A DNA stretch of 46,559 bases, taken from assembly GCA_028282705.1 (NCBI GenBank), contig JANQHI010000050.1:1-46559 (forward strand), in the 5' to 3' direction. This document shows, one piece after another, positions 1 to 8,902 of this stretch (positions within the stretch are counted from its first letter, which is position 1; each line of letters starts with the position of its first letter). The notes under the pieces were generated by a model. It worked only from the letters and a program-made list of their open reading frames with translations, made no database searches and had not been told where the DNA came from. This DNA is from Prolixibacteraceae bacterium. Lineage in GTDB: Bacteria > Bacteroidota > Bacteroidia > Bacteroidales > Prolixibacteraceae. The position numbers and the translations under genes were made by a program.

Positions 1-1
1 C

Positions 2-418
2 AGGATATATTTATATGCTGAACACCCCAATAACAATGAAATTGGGTATGTTGATGCACATAGTGGAACAGTACTATTAACAGAACCATCCATGACAGGT
101 TATTCTGCAACAGGGACATTTGCTACACGTTACAATGGGCCAAGGCAGGCAACAACCCAACATTATGGCAATACTTTTAACCTGTGTGATTCAACAAGGG
201 GGGCTGTTATCCATACATGGGATTTAAATGGAAGCACCAATATAAACAGCAGGGTAGAACTTACTGATAATGATAATAACTGGACAGCAACAGAACATGC
301 AGCCAGAATAAATATGATATTGGGCTTATCTGGTTTGGCTGCTTTTGCACAATTCAGTATTGGTGGCAGTATCCAAACAAATACTGCTATTAGCATTGAA
401 AACCTGGTATTCATGTGA
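2..418 (+). CDS. C-terminal part of an unrecognised protein (5' end outside window)
   Basis: The reading frame is open from base 2 of the window, so the 108-residue ORF starting at the ATG at 92 is only the tail of a longer gene. The visible 138 residues are rich in Gly, Thr, Asn and Ser (for example TGYSATGTFATRYNGPRQAT) and show no catalytic motif. The composition suggests an extracellular, beta-rich or phage-structural-like protein, but I do not recognise a family. The TGA stop at 416-418 directly abuts the stop codon of the convergent GH36-like gene at 419-421, leaving no intergenic space. This stretch has only one CpG in about 400 bases, unlike the locus that follows. Function is unknown; that it is coding is fairly likely. 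Confidence 0.55.
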   Translation, partial: RIYLYAEHPNNNEIGYVDAHSGTVLLTEPSMTGYSATGTFATRYNGPRQATTQHYGNTFNLCDSTRGAVIHTWDLNGSTNINSRVELTDNDNNWTATEHAARINMILGLSGLAAFAQFSIGGSIQTNTAISIENLVFM

Positions 419-2473
419 TTAAAATTGATTGTACTTTAAGAACAAAAAATCGGCAGGATTCTCAATTTGAAACTCTGCTATACTTTTATCATTCAGAGTT
501 ATTTGCCATGTTTTGTTCGTAAGAAGATTGGTTAAATGTAATTTAGCTCCCGGTTTTAAAAATTTTAATGCAATTTTTGTACTGGGCTTATTGTTATGAA
601 TCTCTCTGAAAACAGTTAAATATCCCCTGTCTTCTTTGTGATTGTGCACCTGGAATCCTGTCCAACTTCTATTATTTGGCTTGTGTCCAATAGGATAAAC
701 AATCCCTCTATGCATATCTTCCCGTACCTTTTTGTAGGGTTCGAGAATACTTTTTATCTCCTGTCTATCTTCAGCACTCAGGTATTTGACTTCATAAAAG
801 AAGTTCATACTTCCCACTAAGGCAATTGCTACGGCGTAACTTTGTGAGTGCAAATGGGCATCAGATGGTTCTTCAAATACACGACCCGTGTTCTGAATTC
901 CAATCTGCAAATCGTAGGCATTTACGTATTTTGAAAGTAACCAAACATCTTCCAATACATTATATGGTTGATAAAGGGTATGGTGTGATTCACCTGCATT
1001 GTGCTGTTTTACATTGCGATACCAGAGGTTACCATATTCCCGGCCATAAAAATATCCCCGGTCTTTGGGGTGTCCTCCTGTAACATCCCAATTTACAATT
1101 AGAGGTTGTTTACTTTCCTTCACCAATCTTCGGGCACGAGCCATCATATTCTGTACCTGTTCATAGGTATATGTCTTGTAAAAATCGAACTTGCATGCAA
1201 TAAATCCGGCATTGTTAACATGCGACATGAGCTTATCCATATTTACATCATCCCCATCGCACCAGATTCCCAATTTTACCCCTTTTTCTTTAGCAAGTTT
1301 TTTTACATTTTTCCAACCTTCAGGATACGCTTTAGGATCGATTGACCAGTCTTTATTGATTTGCCAGCCGTCATCAATCTGCTGGGCTTCAATACCCGTT
1401 TCAGCACAAGCATCAATTTCTTCCAGAATACTTGGTTCCATTGATGAAATTTTTCCATCTCTGGTATTATCTGTACTTCCCCAGTTATTTGCAAAAGTAA
1501 GCAAATCACGTTCAACAACCATAGGAAACCTCTCACGGTCAAATGACTTGAGTGCATATTGCAGTTCTGCATCACCTGGTCCTCCCAAAACGAACCATGT
1601 TGCATAAGCAGGTTGAAATTTCTCTTTTTTCAAGTCACTTTTTGCAATGCCCACTCCGGTTATCGAGATTTCCTCTTTGGATAAAATGAAAGCTCCTGAA
1701 TGATAGCATACACTATGATCCCACCATAAATTTCGTATGACAGGTGCCTCTTTTACTACAACTAAACTACCTTCTTTATCATTTAATTGCAGCAAAAGAC
1801 GTTTATCAAAAACCCGAGGTTTGTCGTATGGAGCAGTAATGATATCTTCCATCATGAAAGGTTTCATTACCTGATTTATTGTATCCATCCTTCCGGGATT
1901 ATGCTTGGTATAGCTTATCAACTTACTCTCGAATCCTTCAGGTGAGATGGGTAATCTTTGGAGTATCCCCACATCTTCTTGTGGTTTACCAGAAGGTCCT
2001 TTTACCAAAAGCTGAGTCCGGATACCAGTTGATTTATTATACAGCCAAACAAGCATTTTTACTTCCGAACCAGTCGCTGGATAATCAAAATGAACAGTAA
2101 CAGCTAAATGCTTATTTGTGAATCCCTCATCATCATCGACCTTAGCTGTAATATTTTTTACAATTGCATCCCCTTCGGTAACTCCCGGGATATTCCAATT
2201 TGTTTTTTTGCTTGTTTCAGAAATCCACTGCTTTCGGTATTGCATCTCAGATAGTTCAGTTAAATACATGCCTTTTTCTGAGATACCCCATTTAACTTTT
2301 ATTGTACCTGTACTTACCTCCAGAATATTTTCAGAAGCTTTAACCGCACATTCTTTCCAGTTTTTATTCAAGCTTATTTTATGGTTTTCCCTTGCGTATA
2401 AACTACTTATTCCAAAAATAAGAATACAGACAAGTGTTATTTTCATATTATTTATTGACATTTTTATCTTCAT
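419..2473 (-). CDS. GH36-like alpha-galactosidase (clan GH-D), exported
   Basis: A 684-residue protein with a hydrophobic signal segment at about residues 11-27. It has an N-terminal beta-sandwich region, a TIM-barrel core and a short C-terminal beta domain. The barrel carries IDDGWQ (366-371), a LGIW strand (401-404) and CKFDFY (427-432), in which D430 sits at the usual GH36 nucleophile position. The WxSDD-type acid/base segment of classical GH36 enzymes is not obvious; the equivalent region reads EYGNLWYRN, as in divergent Bacteroidetes members. It probably removes alpha-galactosyl or similar side groups from the target glycan in the periplasm or outside the cell. It is the last gene of the locus, and its start lies 1 nt after the stop of a truncated paralogue. 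The family call is good; the substrate is inferred. Confidence 0.75.
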   Translation of the reverse strand: MKIKMSINNMKITLVCILIFGISSLYARENHKISLNKNWKECAVKASENILEVSTGTIKVKWGISEKGMYLTELSEMQYRKQWISETSKKTNWNIPGVTEGDAIVKNITAKVDDDEGFTNKHLAVTVHFDYPATGSEVKMLVWLYNKSTGIRTQLLVKGPSGKPQEDVGILQRLPISPEGFESKLISYTKHNPGRMDTINQVMKPFMMEDIITAPYDKPRVFDKRLLLQLNDKEGSLVVVKEAPVIRNLWWDHSVCYHSGAFILSKEEISITGVGIAKSDLKKEKFQPAYATWFVLGGPGDAELQYALKSFDRERFPMVVERDLLTFANNWGSTDNTRDGKISSMEPSILEEIDACAETGIEAQQIDDGWQINKDWSIDPKAYPEGWKNVKKLAKEKGVKLGIWCDGDDVNMDKLMSHVNNAGFIACKFDFYKTYTYEQVQNMMARARRLVKESKQPLIVNWDVTGGHPKDRGYFYGREYGNLWYRNVKQHNAGESHHTLYQPYNVLEDVWLLSKYVNAYDLQIGIQNTGRVFEEPSDAHLHSQSYAVAIALVGSMNFFYEVKYLSAEDRQEIKSILEPYKKVREDMHRGIVYPIGHKPNNRSWTGFQVHNHKEDRGYLTVFREIHNNKPSTKIALKFLKPGAKLHLTNLLTNKTWQITLNDKSIAEFQIENPADFLFLKYNQF

Positions 2474-2474
2474 A

Positions 2475-2786
2475 TTATTTTTGATAGTATTTAAGAAATA
2501 AATAACCAGGCGCCTGAGGAATTTGAATGTCTATTTCCGATTTTTCACTTAATGTTACGTTGTGATTCTCTCCTGTCAATATATTTGTGATTTCCAGTTT
2601 TGTTCCAGGTTTCAGGAAATGCAGTGCAACCGTGTAGTTTGAATCTGGATTTTTTAACTCCCTAAAAAATGTTAAATAACCATTGCCGGTTTCCGGATTG
2701 TAATTTTGAAAACCAGTCCAGCTTCCATTATCCGGTTTATCACCTGCTTTGATTAACTTCATTATTTCAAGTCCGGTCAAATTCAC
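2475..2786 (-). pseudogene. C-terminal remnant of a second GH36-like gene
   Basis: The roughly 100-residue product aligns end to end with the last ~90 residues of the neighbouring 684-residue GH36-like protein: SWTGFQ, GYLT.FRE, FLKPG.KL and FLFLKY/YLFLKY are shared in register. The two are close to half identical, so this is a diverged paralogue and not a fresh copy. The signal peptide, sandwich and whole catalytic barrel are missing. The frame opens at a GTG (2786), with an ATG ten codons in, and the 240 bp upstream up to the GH31 stop are too short to hold the rest. It could be expressed as a stand-alone beta domain, since the frame is intact and sits 1 nt before the next start, but a deletion remnant is more likely. 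Confidence 0.75.
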
Positions 2787-3027
2787 AAGCTTTTAGGTTT
2801 TAAATACGAACTATGATTTCAAAAACCAAAGTAGACAGTTTTTTTTCGATTTAACAAATAATTGTTGGATTCACTGACCTCAATAAGCTTTAAGGAGGCG
2901 GGGCATTCTGCCCACAAAAGAAGGCCTGCTCAACAAATGAAAATAACTGCTTCGATGAAGATTTCAAATTCTCTTCCACTCATCCAGATATTTTCGGATG
3001 TGTATTTTTTCAAAATAAGTTGCAATA

Positions 3028-4809
3028 TTACCTGGAAAGTATAATCTTAATATTTTCATATAAACTGATTGCAGGCAATTCGAATTGGACATTTGTTTCA
3101 TTGTTTACAACATGAAGGGATTTATTTTTGAAGGAAACATTTTTAATCTCATTACCCCCATGCAATACGATACGCCATACTCTTGAATCACCCATTCCAG
3201 AATAATTGCCTTGAATCGGAGCAATCAGAATTTCTCCTTCTTTTAAGGCGTAATCGTACTCAATTTTTGTAGAAGCATATCTTCCATTAAGGTAGTCGTT
3301 ACTAATTCCATCGTCCTCAATAAGTGTGAATTTTCCACTGATCCCATCATAAATATGCAACTCAAGCATATTATTATTCCCTGCCTCAATTGAATGGGCA
3401 TATTTCCGCTTTGGAATAATCCCCCCTTGTTTTACAAATAAGGGGATTTGCTCAATAGGAGCTTCAATTTTTACAATTTGTCCACCTTCATATTGTTTGC
3501 CGGTCCAATAATCAATCCAGTTATCTCCTTTTGGAAAAGTAAGCTTCCGAGTTGTAGCACCTTGTTCATAAACGGGTGCAACAAATATTTCATTCCCAAA
3601 AAGATATTCATACAATTTTGTTGGACGAATAATATTTATTCCATCCAGTCGGGAACGAAATGCGTAAGAGTAAATATATGGGAACAACTCCATTTTCAAG
3701 TGCGAATAAAAATGAAATATTGAATCTGCTCTTTCTGAAATATTAAAGGCAAAGTTTCCGGTTTTATTTTCAGGCTGAGAGAAAGGCGTGGTTAATGGAA
3801 CAAAATGTGCAAACTCCAACCATCGAATATAAAGTTCTTCATCTATTCTGCCATCAAGTCCAAGCGCAAAACCTCCCAAGTCGTTTGCCAAAAAAGGTAT
3901 TTTATGAAAATGCCGGGTGGTGTCGGTATACATGGCCAGATTTTCTTTGAACGCTACTCGTGGTAACCATGGAGAAAATTCGCAGGTTGGGTTTTCAATA
4001 GTCCAATCTGAACGGGTATCATCAGTCCATTTGCCCGGATAACGTTTGTATTCATTACATTCAGTACTTCCACTGTGAGACAAGATAAATCCACGGCCAT
4101 TGGTTTCTTGTCCATATTTCTGTGTAGTTTCAAACATGGCTTTACAAACTGGAATAAGATCAGTTTTATCCAGTTTTATGAAGTCAATTCCCTGATCAAA
4201 AAAATGCTTCACTTTTTCCTGGAAGTAAGCTGCCGCTTCCTGGTCTTCAAAATCAATATCGCCACACCAGGTGCCCTTTACTTTTGTGCTGTTATCACCA
4301 ATAATGGTAGTCCGTAGTCCATTGTGCCACCCATCGGTTCTTATTTTCTCGTTTCGAAAAAAACCTTTCGACTTGAAATCTTCGTATTGCAATTCATTTC
4401 CGGTTTGCATAATAGCATCCCACATCCACATGCCCGCTTTAATGTTTCTTTCCTCCATAAAATCACACATTTCTTTTAAGTCTGGATAAGAAATGGTGTC
4501 ACCTACAAAATCCATATATTTCTTGGGTCCCCGGCCTTGATTTTGCCAATCCCAAATCCAGGAATCAATCCAGAACGCATCAATAGGGTAATCATGATCA
4601 ATAATTTGATTAATCAGTTCAATGCTTTGTTCCTGGTTGGTGTATGCACCGTAAATCATACCAAATGCCCATGATGGGGGCAATACCACATTGGTATCTG
4701 CCACTTCTACAAGTAAATGGTCATTGTTGCTTTGAATTTTATTGTGACTGCAATTTGAAAAAAACAATGCTGTTAATATGAGTACTGTCCCAACAACAAA
4801 GAACTTCAT
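3028..4809 (-). CDS. GH31 alpha-glycosidase lipoprotein
   Basis: A 593-residue protein starting with a lipoprotein-type signal (hydrophobic stretch 4-17, candidate lipid Cys20). The GH31 barrel shows IKLDKTD (211-217), where D214 is the expected nucleophile, WTDDTRSDW (261-269) carrying the acid/base region, and NDLGGF (309-314). After the barrel come the usual beta-sheet C-terminal domains. The barrel begins by about residue 45, so the large N-terminal beta-sandwich of many GH31 enzymes is largely absent. Alpha-glucosidase, alpha-xylosidase or alpha-galactosidase activity are all possible within the family. It starts 19 nt after the esterase stop, so it is in the same transcript and probably trims side chains of the same polysaccharide. 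Confidence 0.8.
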   Translation of the reverse strand: MKFFVVGTVLILTALFFSNCSHNKIQSNNDHLLVEVADTNVVLPPSWAFGMIYGAYTNQEQSIELINQIIDHDYPIDAFWIDSWIWDWQNQGRGPKKYMDFVGDTISYPDLKEMCDFMEERNIKAGMWMWDAIMQTGNELQYEDFKSKGFFRNEKIRTDGWHNGLRTTIIGDNSTKVKGTWCGDIDFEDQEAAAYFQEKVKHFFDQGIDFIKLDKTDLIPVCKAMFETTQKYGQETNGRGFILSHSGSTECNEYKRYPGKWTDDTRSDWTIENPTCEFSPWLPRVAFKENLAMYTDTTRHFHKIPFLANDLGGFALGLDGRIDEELYIRWLEFAHFVPLTTPFSQPENKTGNFAFNISERADSIFHFYSHLKMELFPYIYSYAFRSRLDGINIIRPTKLYEYLFGNEIFVAPVYEQGATTRKLTFPKGDNWIDYWTGKQYEGGQIVKIEAPIEQIPLFVKQGGIIPKRKYAHSIEAGNNNMLELHIYDGISGKFTLIEDDGISNDYLNGRYASTKIEYDYALKEGEILIAPIQGNYSGMGDSRVWRIVLHGGNEIKNVSFKNKSLHVVNNETNVQFELPAISLYENIKIILSR

Positions 4810-4828
4810 AATTGAAAAGAATTTTAGA

Positions 4829-6430
4829 TTATAAGTCGTCAGTAATTATTTCGGCTAATTTAAACTGGGCAATGGATGTTAAATGCACCCCATCGATTGT
4901 AAACTCTTCAGTACATGCTTTGAAAAATGAATTCACATCGATAAAATGAGCACCATGCTTATTAACCACTTTTTTAAATCGAAGATTATTGAAATCAATG
5001 CGTTTGTTGCCACCACCATACTTTTCCTGGTTGGCAATTTTTTCATTCATAGGAGGAGGTGAAACAACAATTATTTTGGGGATTAGTAGATTTTTTGTCC
5101 TGAAATATTCTTCTGTCAATGATAAAAGAGAGTCAAGGTTTTTAGGAACTTCATTTATCCTACTGTCAAAAATCTTTTTTGAATCGTTAGTACCAAGACA
5201 AAAAACAATGCAATCGAGCTGCTGATCAGATGACGGATTGCTAAATGCATTCCCGAGATACGTATTTATATTTTGCAGGGTATTCAATTCCTGCCTGCCC
5301 AGGTTATCAAAACCTATGGTATTCCCGGAAATCGATTGATTGATTACTGTTGAATAGGGCAACAATTTTGCTAATTGGATTGGCCACCCGTTTTCTGCAG
5401 CTGCATTGGAGTCGCCAACTGTAAGAATGTTCAATTTTTTTGTATTGAGCTTTTCATAAACTGAAAGTAGTGGCAGTGCCTGTGGAATAATCATCTCGTG
5501 ACCACCTTCGAAAATAGTAAGGCTAAGCTGAGGAAGTTCCCGATGCAAATGAACCTTTCTTCCTCCCAGTACGAGGCTTGTGTCTGGCTCAGGGTTCATC
5601 CTTTTTTCCAGTAATGCCAACTTCAAACTATCCGAAACAATCTTATCCTTATTATTGGGGTAAAGCTGACCTGTCAGATGGTTAAACATGTTGATGGAAT
5701 GTGTAACCGGTACAGAGCCGGTATATCCATCATGAACCCCCGTATAAATATGAAGTGATGCATTTTCTCTATTTTCTTTTTGAAACTTCATCAGTACAGG
5801 TGAGCGTTTTTTGGCTTCAACTGCATCGAAGCCATCGCCGGCAGTGGTTACTCCCTCTAAATCGCGTGCATATTTCAACCCTCTTCCTTTAGCCTCCCAA
5901 TACCAATCTTCGAGATTACTTATCGGAGCCCAGGCATGAAAGCTATTTACCGGGTAATTTAACTTCATAAACGATAGAAGAGTAGCATATCCTCCACCCG
6001 AGACACCAATAATGTGTATTTCGGTGGTGTCCACATTCCCATTTTCGATAGCAAAATGAATGGCATCTTCTATGTCAGGAACCACATATTTACTACCACA
6101 GGCATCCGGCTTGTTGTTTGCTCCCCTAAAGTCGGGATGAATGTAATTCCAGCCTCTTAACAAGATTTCTTCTGCCAACGGATCTTTCTGTGTGTAGTCG
6201 CCACTCCAGGTGTGTAAGGAAATAATAAGAGGCTGGGGCTTTTGAAGAAAAGTTTTGTAGAAAAAAGCCTTTTGTATTTTACCATCAACCGAAGATGTTA
6301 TTTCAACTTTAGCAAAATCTTCAGGCCAGTTTTTGTCAACCGTATTGTCCCAGGCAGTTTTTGCATCCTGAGACCTTAGTTGACCGAAAAAAATAAAAAC
6401 TGCAGGGAAAAAGAGTATTAAGTGTTTCAT
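4829..6430 (-). CDS. Fused alpha/beta-hydrolase and SGNH hydrolase (two-domain esterase), exported
   Basis: A 533-residue protein with a signal peptide (about 1-20) and two complete esterase modules. Residues ~45-325 form a prolyl-oligopeptidase-like alpha/beta hydrolase with nucleophile elbow GVSGGG (S144) and likely triad partners D234 (GVHDGYTG) and H311 (GGHE). Residues ~333-533 form an SGNH/GDSL hydrolase with GDS (S341), the block II Gly (G369), GTND (N415) and DGVH (D513/H516). Such bimodular proteins are expected to remove acyl groups such as acetyl or feruloyl from polysaccharides. Its ATG overlaps the GH16 stop in a TAATG junction, which suggests translational coupling. Domain calls are firm; which ester each domain cuts is unknown. 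Confidence 0.8.
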   Translation of the reverse strand: MKHLILFFPAVFIFFGQLRSQDAKTAWDNTVDKNWPEDFAKVEITSSVDGKIQKAFFYKTFLQKPQPLIISLHTWSGDYTQKDPLAEEILLRGWNYIHPDFRGANNKPDACGSKYVVPDIEDAIHFAIENGNVDTTEIHIIGVSGGGYATLLSFMKLNYPVNSFHAWAPISNLEDWYWEAKGRGLKYARDLEGVTTAGDGFDAVEAKKRSPVLMKFQKENRENASLHIYTGVHDGYTGSVPVTHSINMFNHLTGQLYPNNKDKIVSDSLKLALLEKRMNPEPDTSLVLGGRKVHLHRELPQLSLTIFEGGHEMIIPQALPLLSVYEKLNTKKLNILTVGDSNAAAENGWPIQLAKLLPYSTVINQSISGNTIGFDNLGRQELNTLQNINTYLGNAFSNPSSDQQLDCIVFCLGTNDSKKIFDSRINEVPKNLDSLLSLTEEYFRTKNLLIPKIIVVSPPPMNEKIANQEKYGGGNKRIDFNNLRFKKVVNKHGAHFIDVNSFFKACTEEFTIDGVHLTSIAQFKLAEIITDDL

Positions 6431-7290
6431 TATTTGTTATTTTTTCGCTGAAAATTAGTAAAAATCCAGCGTTGATAGATCCTTACAAAATCCACCTCAA
6501 AAGTATGCGGGAACAAACTATCATCAATACCTTTTTTACCACCCAATCCGCCACCGATAGCCAAATTTAAAATCAGATGAAAAGGCTGGTCAAATGGCCA
6601 TGCTTCAAAACCTTCGCCATTATTCGCAAACGTAAAATAATGATTCCCATCCACATAACTACGAATCTCATCTTTATCCCATTCCAAAGTATAGGTATGA
6701 AATTCTGTTGTTGCAGTCGGCAGTCCGGATTTTTTTCCGACCTGAGTGCCAATCATGTGGTTAAACTTTTCGGTATGAACAGTTGAAAAAATGGTATCAG
6801 GATTAAAACCTACATGTTCCATGATATCAATTTCCCCACTTTTAGGCCAATTCCCATAAGTATTATCTGAAGGAAGCATCCAAATGGCTGGCCAGGTTCC
6901 ATTTCCAATAGGTAATTTAGCCCGTACATCAACTTTACAATATTTCCAGTCACCTTTCCCTTTGGATGTCAACCGGGCAGAACTATAGTTCTTTCCTGAA
7001 ATTGATTCTTTATTGGCTGTTATATTTAAAATACCATTTTTAACATAGCAATTCGCTGAATCTTGAACCGTATACCATTGAGCTTCATTATTTCCCCATC
7101 CGTAAGAATTCCCCTTAGTAGCATAATTCCATTTGAGCGTGTCCGGTAAACCATCGGTATCAAATTCATCTGACCAAACCAACTGCCAGTCGTCCTGGGT
7201 AGTAGCTTTGTCTTCAGTTTTTTCTTTCGTGCTGTTCACACATTGGCTAAATAGCAAGATTATTATTGAAAGTACAATTAAGTTTTTCAT
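6430..7290 (-). CDS. GH16 endo-beta-glucanase (laminarinase-like) lipoprotein
   Basis: A 286-residue protein with a short lipoprotein signal (FSQC, candidate lipid Cys17) and a single GH16 jelly-roll domain. The catalytic motif GEIDIMEH (152-159) gives E153 as nucleophile, D155 as helper and E158 as acid/base. The surrounding sequence (GTWPAIWMLP upstream, PFHLILNLAIGG downstream) is typical of the laminarinase-like GH16 branch, so the backbone target is probably a beta-1,3- or mixed beta-glucan, with related galactans possible. It is the only endo-acting enzyme seen in the locus and the first gene after the terminator that follows susD. It probably cleaves the polymer at the cell surface for SusCD uptake. 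Confidence 0.85.
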   Translation of the reverse strand: MKNLIVLSIIILLFSQCVNSTKEKTEDKATTQDDWQLVWSDEFDTDGLPDTLKWNYATKGNSYGWGNNEAQWYTVQDSANCYVKNGILNITANKESISGKNYSSARLTSKGKGDWKYCKVDVRAKLPIGNGTWPAIWMLPSDNTYGNWPKSGEIDIMEHVGFNPDTIFSTVHTEKFNHMIGTQVGKKSGLPTATTEFHTYTLEWDKDEIRSYVDGNHYFTFANNGEGFEAWPFDQPFHLILNLAIGGGLGGKKGIDDSLFPHTFEVDFVRIYQRWIFTNFQRKNNK

Positions 7291-7302
7291 AACTACCTTT
7301 TT

Positions 7303-7337
7303 AAAAAAGATAGGTTCCCAAGTGGCAACCTATCTTT
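7303..7337 (-). terminator. Rho-independent-type terminator between susD and GH16
   Basis: On the minus strand an 11-bp perfect stem, AAAGATAGGTT (7337-7327) with AACCTATCTTT (7316-7306), closes a 10-nt loop and is followed at once by a run of T residues (7308-7303). It starts 16 nt after the SusD stop and ends about 13 nt before the GH16 ATG. It most likely stops a fraction of transcripts so that susC/susD mRNA exceeds that of the enzymes. Confidence 0.75.
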
Positions 7338-7352
7338 AAAAACTTTCCTAAT

Positions 7353-8891
7353 CTACTCCCAATTGGGGTTTTGTTTTAATGCACCGATTGATAAATCAAT
7401 TTGTACCTGAGGTATGGGATAAAACACATTTTTTGGTTTGCTCCAACCTCTACTTCCCAAAATTGTTGAAGCTTGTCCTGAACGTACAATGTCAAAATAG
7501 CGGTCATTTTCAAAAGCCAGTTCAAAACGGCGCTCATCCAAAATATCCTGTAATGTAGGGCTTGCAATATCAGTTTCTCCGGCACGATTACGAACTTTAT
7601 TAAGAGAAACTGCAGCTCCTGAGCTATCACCTGTTCTGATTTTAGCTTCTGCATCAATTAACAGCACATCAGAAAACCTGAAAAAACGTTGATTTTGTTC
7701 GGTTTGTCGCATCCACCAGTTTCCTTTAATCCCTGACCTTTCATCTAATGGAATGTACACTTTGTAATTATAACGTGGTAATCCGGTGACACCATCAATA
7801 TCAGTTGCTCCTTCAACAACTCGTCCATCTGTAAGCGTGTCGCCATAATAAATTACCGAATATCCGTATCTCAAATCGTTTTGCTCTGCTTCCCTTGTTT
7901 CCCAGGCAGCAACCAATCCATCACTCGGAACGTTGTATCCGAATCCACCATCGAAACCTTTCACCCATGAGTTGAGGGCGTAAGCAGATTGAGCTACACG
8001 CCAGTTTGTTGAAGATACCCCGGCTTGGGACTCGAAGATTGATTCATCGCAGTTCTCTTGTGCAAGACGAAACAGATAAAAGAAACTTGAATCGCCTTTT
8101 GCAGTGTATAGCGAATAAATTCCATTGTTGATTACATCGTTGGTGACTGTTTTTACGTCATCCCATGTTATCCCGCCAATAGCCTGTCCGTTTTCCATAA
8201 AGTTCTCCCCCGATGCCATATACATCAGCACTTTTGCTTCCAATGCCCTGGCTGCCCATGCAGTTACACGTCCCTTCCATTCGCTTCCCCATGGTGTTTT
8301 GCGCATATTTTCATATCCGTATTTCAAATCATCAAGGATAAATGTATATACATCTTCAATCGATGATTTTTCAATGTCATATGATCCATCTTCCGGCAAT
8401 CCATTATAAATAATAACCTCACCCCAAAGCTTTGCCATTTCAAAATAAGTCCATGCACGAATGAACCGGGCTTCTCCCATAATTTGTTTTTTATCAGCCT
8501 CATTCATCTCAATGTCTGGTGTATATTTTAAAACCTGATTACAAAGGTTTACCATGGAGTATCTCGATTTCCACAAGTTATTGAAACGGGTAAACGAAGG
8601 TGTGTATGAATAATCAACATACGCCAGCACGTCAGATTGACTACCGGCCGTTGAACCTTTTGCTGTATTGTCGCCTGCCATTTCTTCAGCTCCCATAACG
8701 GAATTATCATACCATGCCCAGTCGGCATTAAACTGTCCGTAGCACGCTGTTAATGCTGAAATAGCATCATCTTGCGTTTGCCAAAACTCTGCCTGTGGCA
8801 ATTTATTATAATCACTAAATTCTAAATTGTCTTCACAGGATGTAAAACCAATTATCAGGATCAATAATGATATTTTTATTATATTTTTCAT
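7353..8891 (-). CDS. SusD/RagB-family surface glycan-binding lipoprotein
   Basis: A 512-residue protein with a lipoprotein signal (FTSC, Cys19). The N-terminal TPR-like part contains the SusD hallmark GEARFIRAWTYFEMAKLWGE near residues 139-158. The C-terminal RagB/SusD part has FFRFSDVLLIDAEAKIRTGD, then VRNRAGE and DERRFELAFENDRYFDIVR, and ends in the usual PIPQ..I..N..L.QNP. It caps the SusC pore on the outer membrane and binds the glycan for import. It begins 11 nt after the SusC stop, so the two are co-translated. Because SusD sequences diverge fast, it does not reveal the glycan. Confidence 0.95.
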   Translation of the reverse strand: MKNIIKISLLILIIGFTSCEDNLEFSDYNKLPQAEFWQTQDDAISALTACYGQFNADWAWYDNSVMGAEEMAGDNTAKGSTAGSQSDVLAYVDYSYTPSFTRFNNLWKSRYSMVNLCNQVLKYTPDIEMNEADKKQIMGEARFIRAWTYFEMAKLWGEVIIYNGLPEDGSYDIEKSSIEDVYTFILDDLKYGYENMRKTPWGSEWKGRVTAWAARALEAKVLMYMASGENFMENGQAIGGITWDDVKTVTNDVINNGIYSLYTAKGDSSFFYLFRLAQENCDESIFESQAGVSSTNWRVAQSAYALNSWVKGFDGGFGYNVPSDGLVAAWETREAEQNDLRYGYSVIYYGDTLTDGRVVEGATDIDGVTGLPRYNYKVYIPLDERSGIKGNWWMRQTEQNQRFFRFSDVLLIDAEAKIRTGDSSGAAVSLNKVRNRAGETDIASPTLQDILDERRFELAFENDRYFDIVRSGQASTILGSRGWSKPKNVFYPIPQVQIDLSIGALKQNPNWE

Positions 8892-8902
8892 ATCCGTTCA
8901 AT

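Noticed and set aside
2860-3044. 60-codon plus-strand frame with a GGGCA-TTC-TGCCC hairpin between the GH31 and GH36 genes
   Set aside because: Overlaps the GH31 3' end, no family match. The hairpin loosely recalls IS200 ends but there is no transposase or second hairpin.
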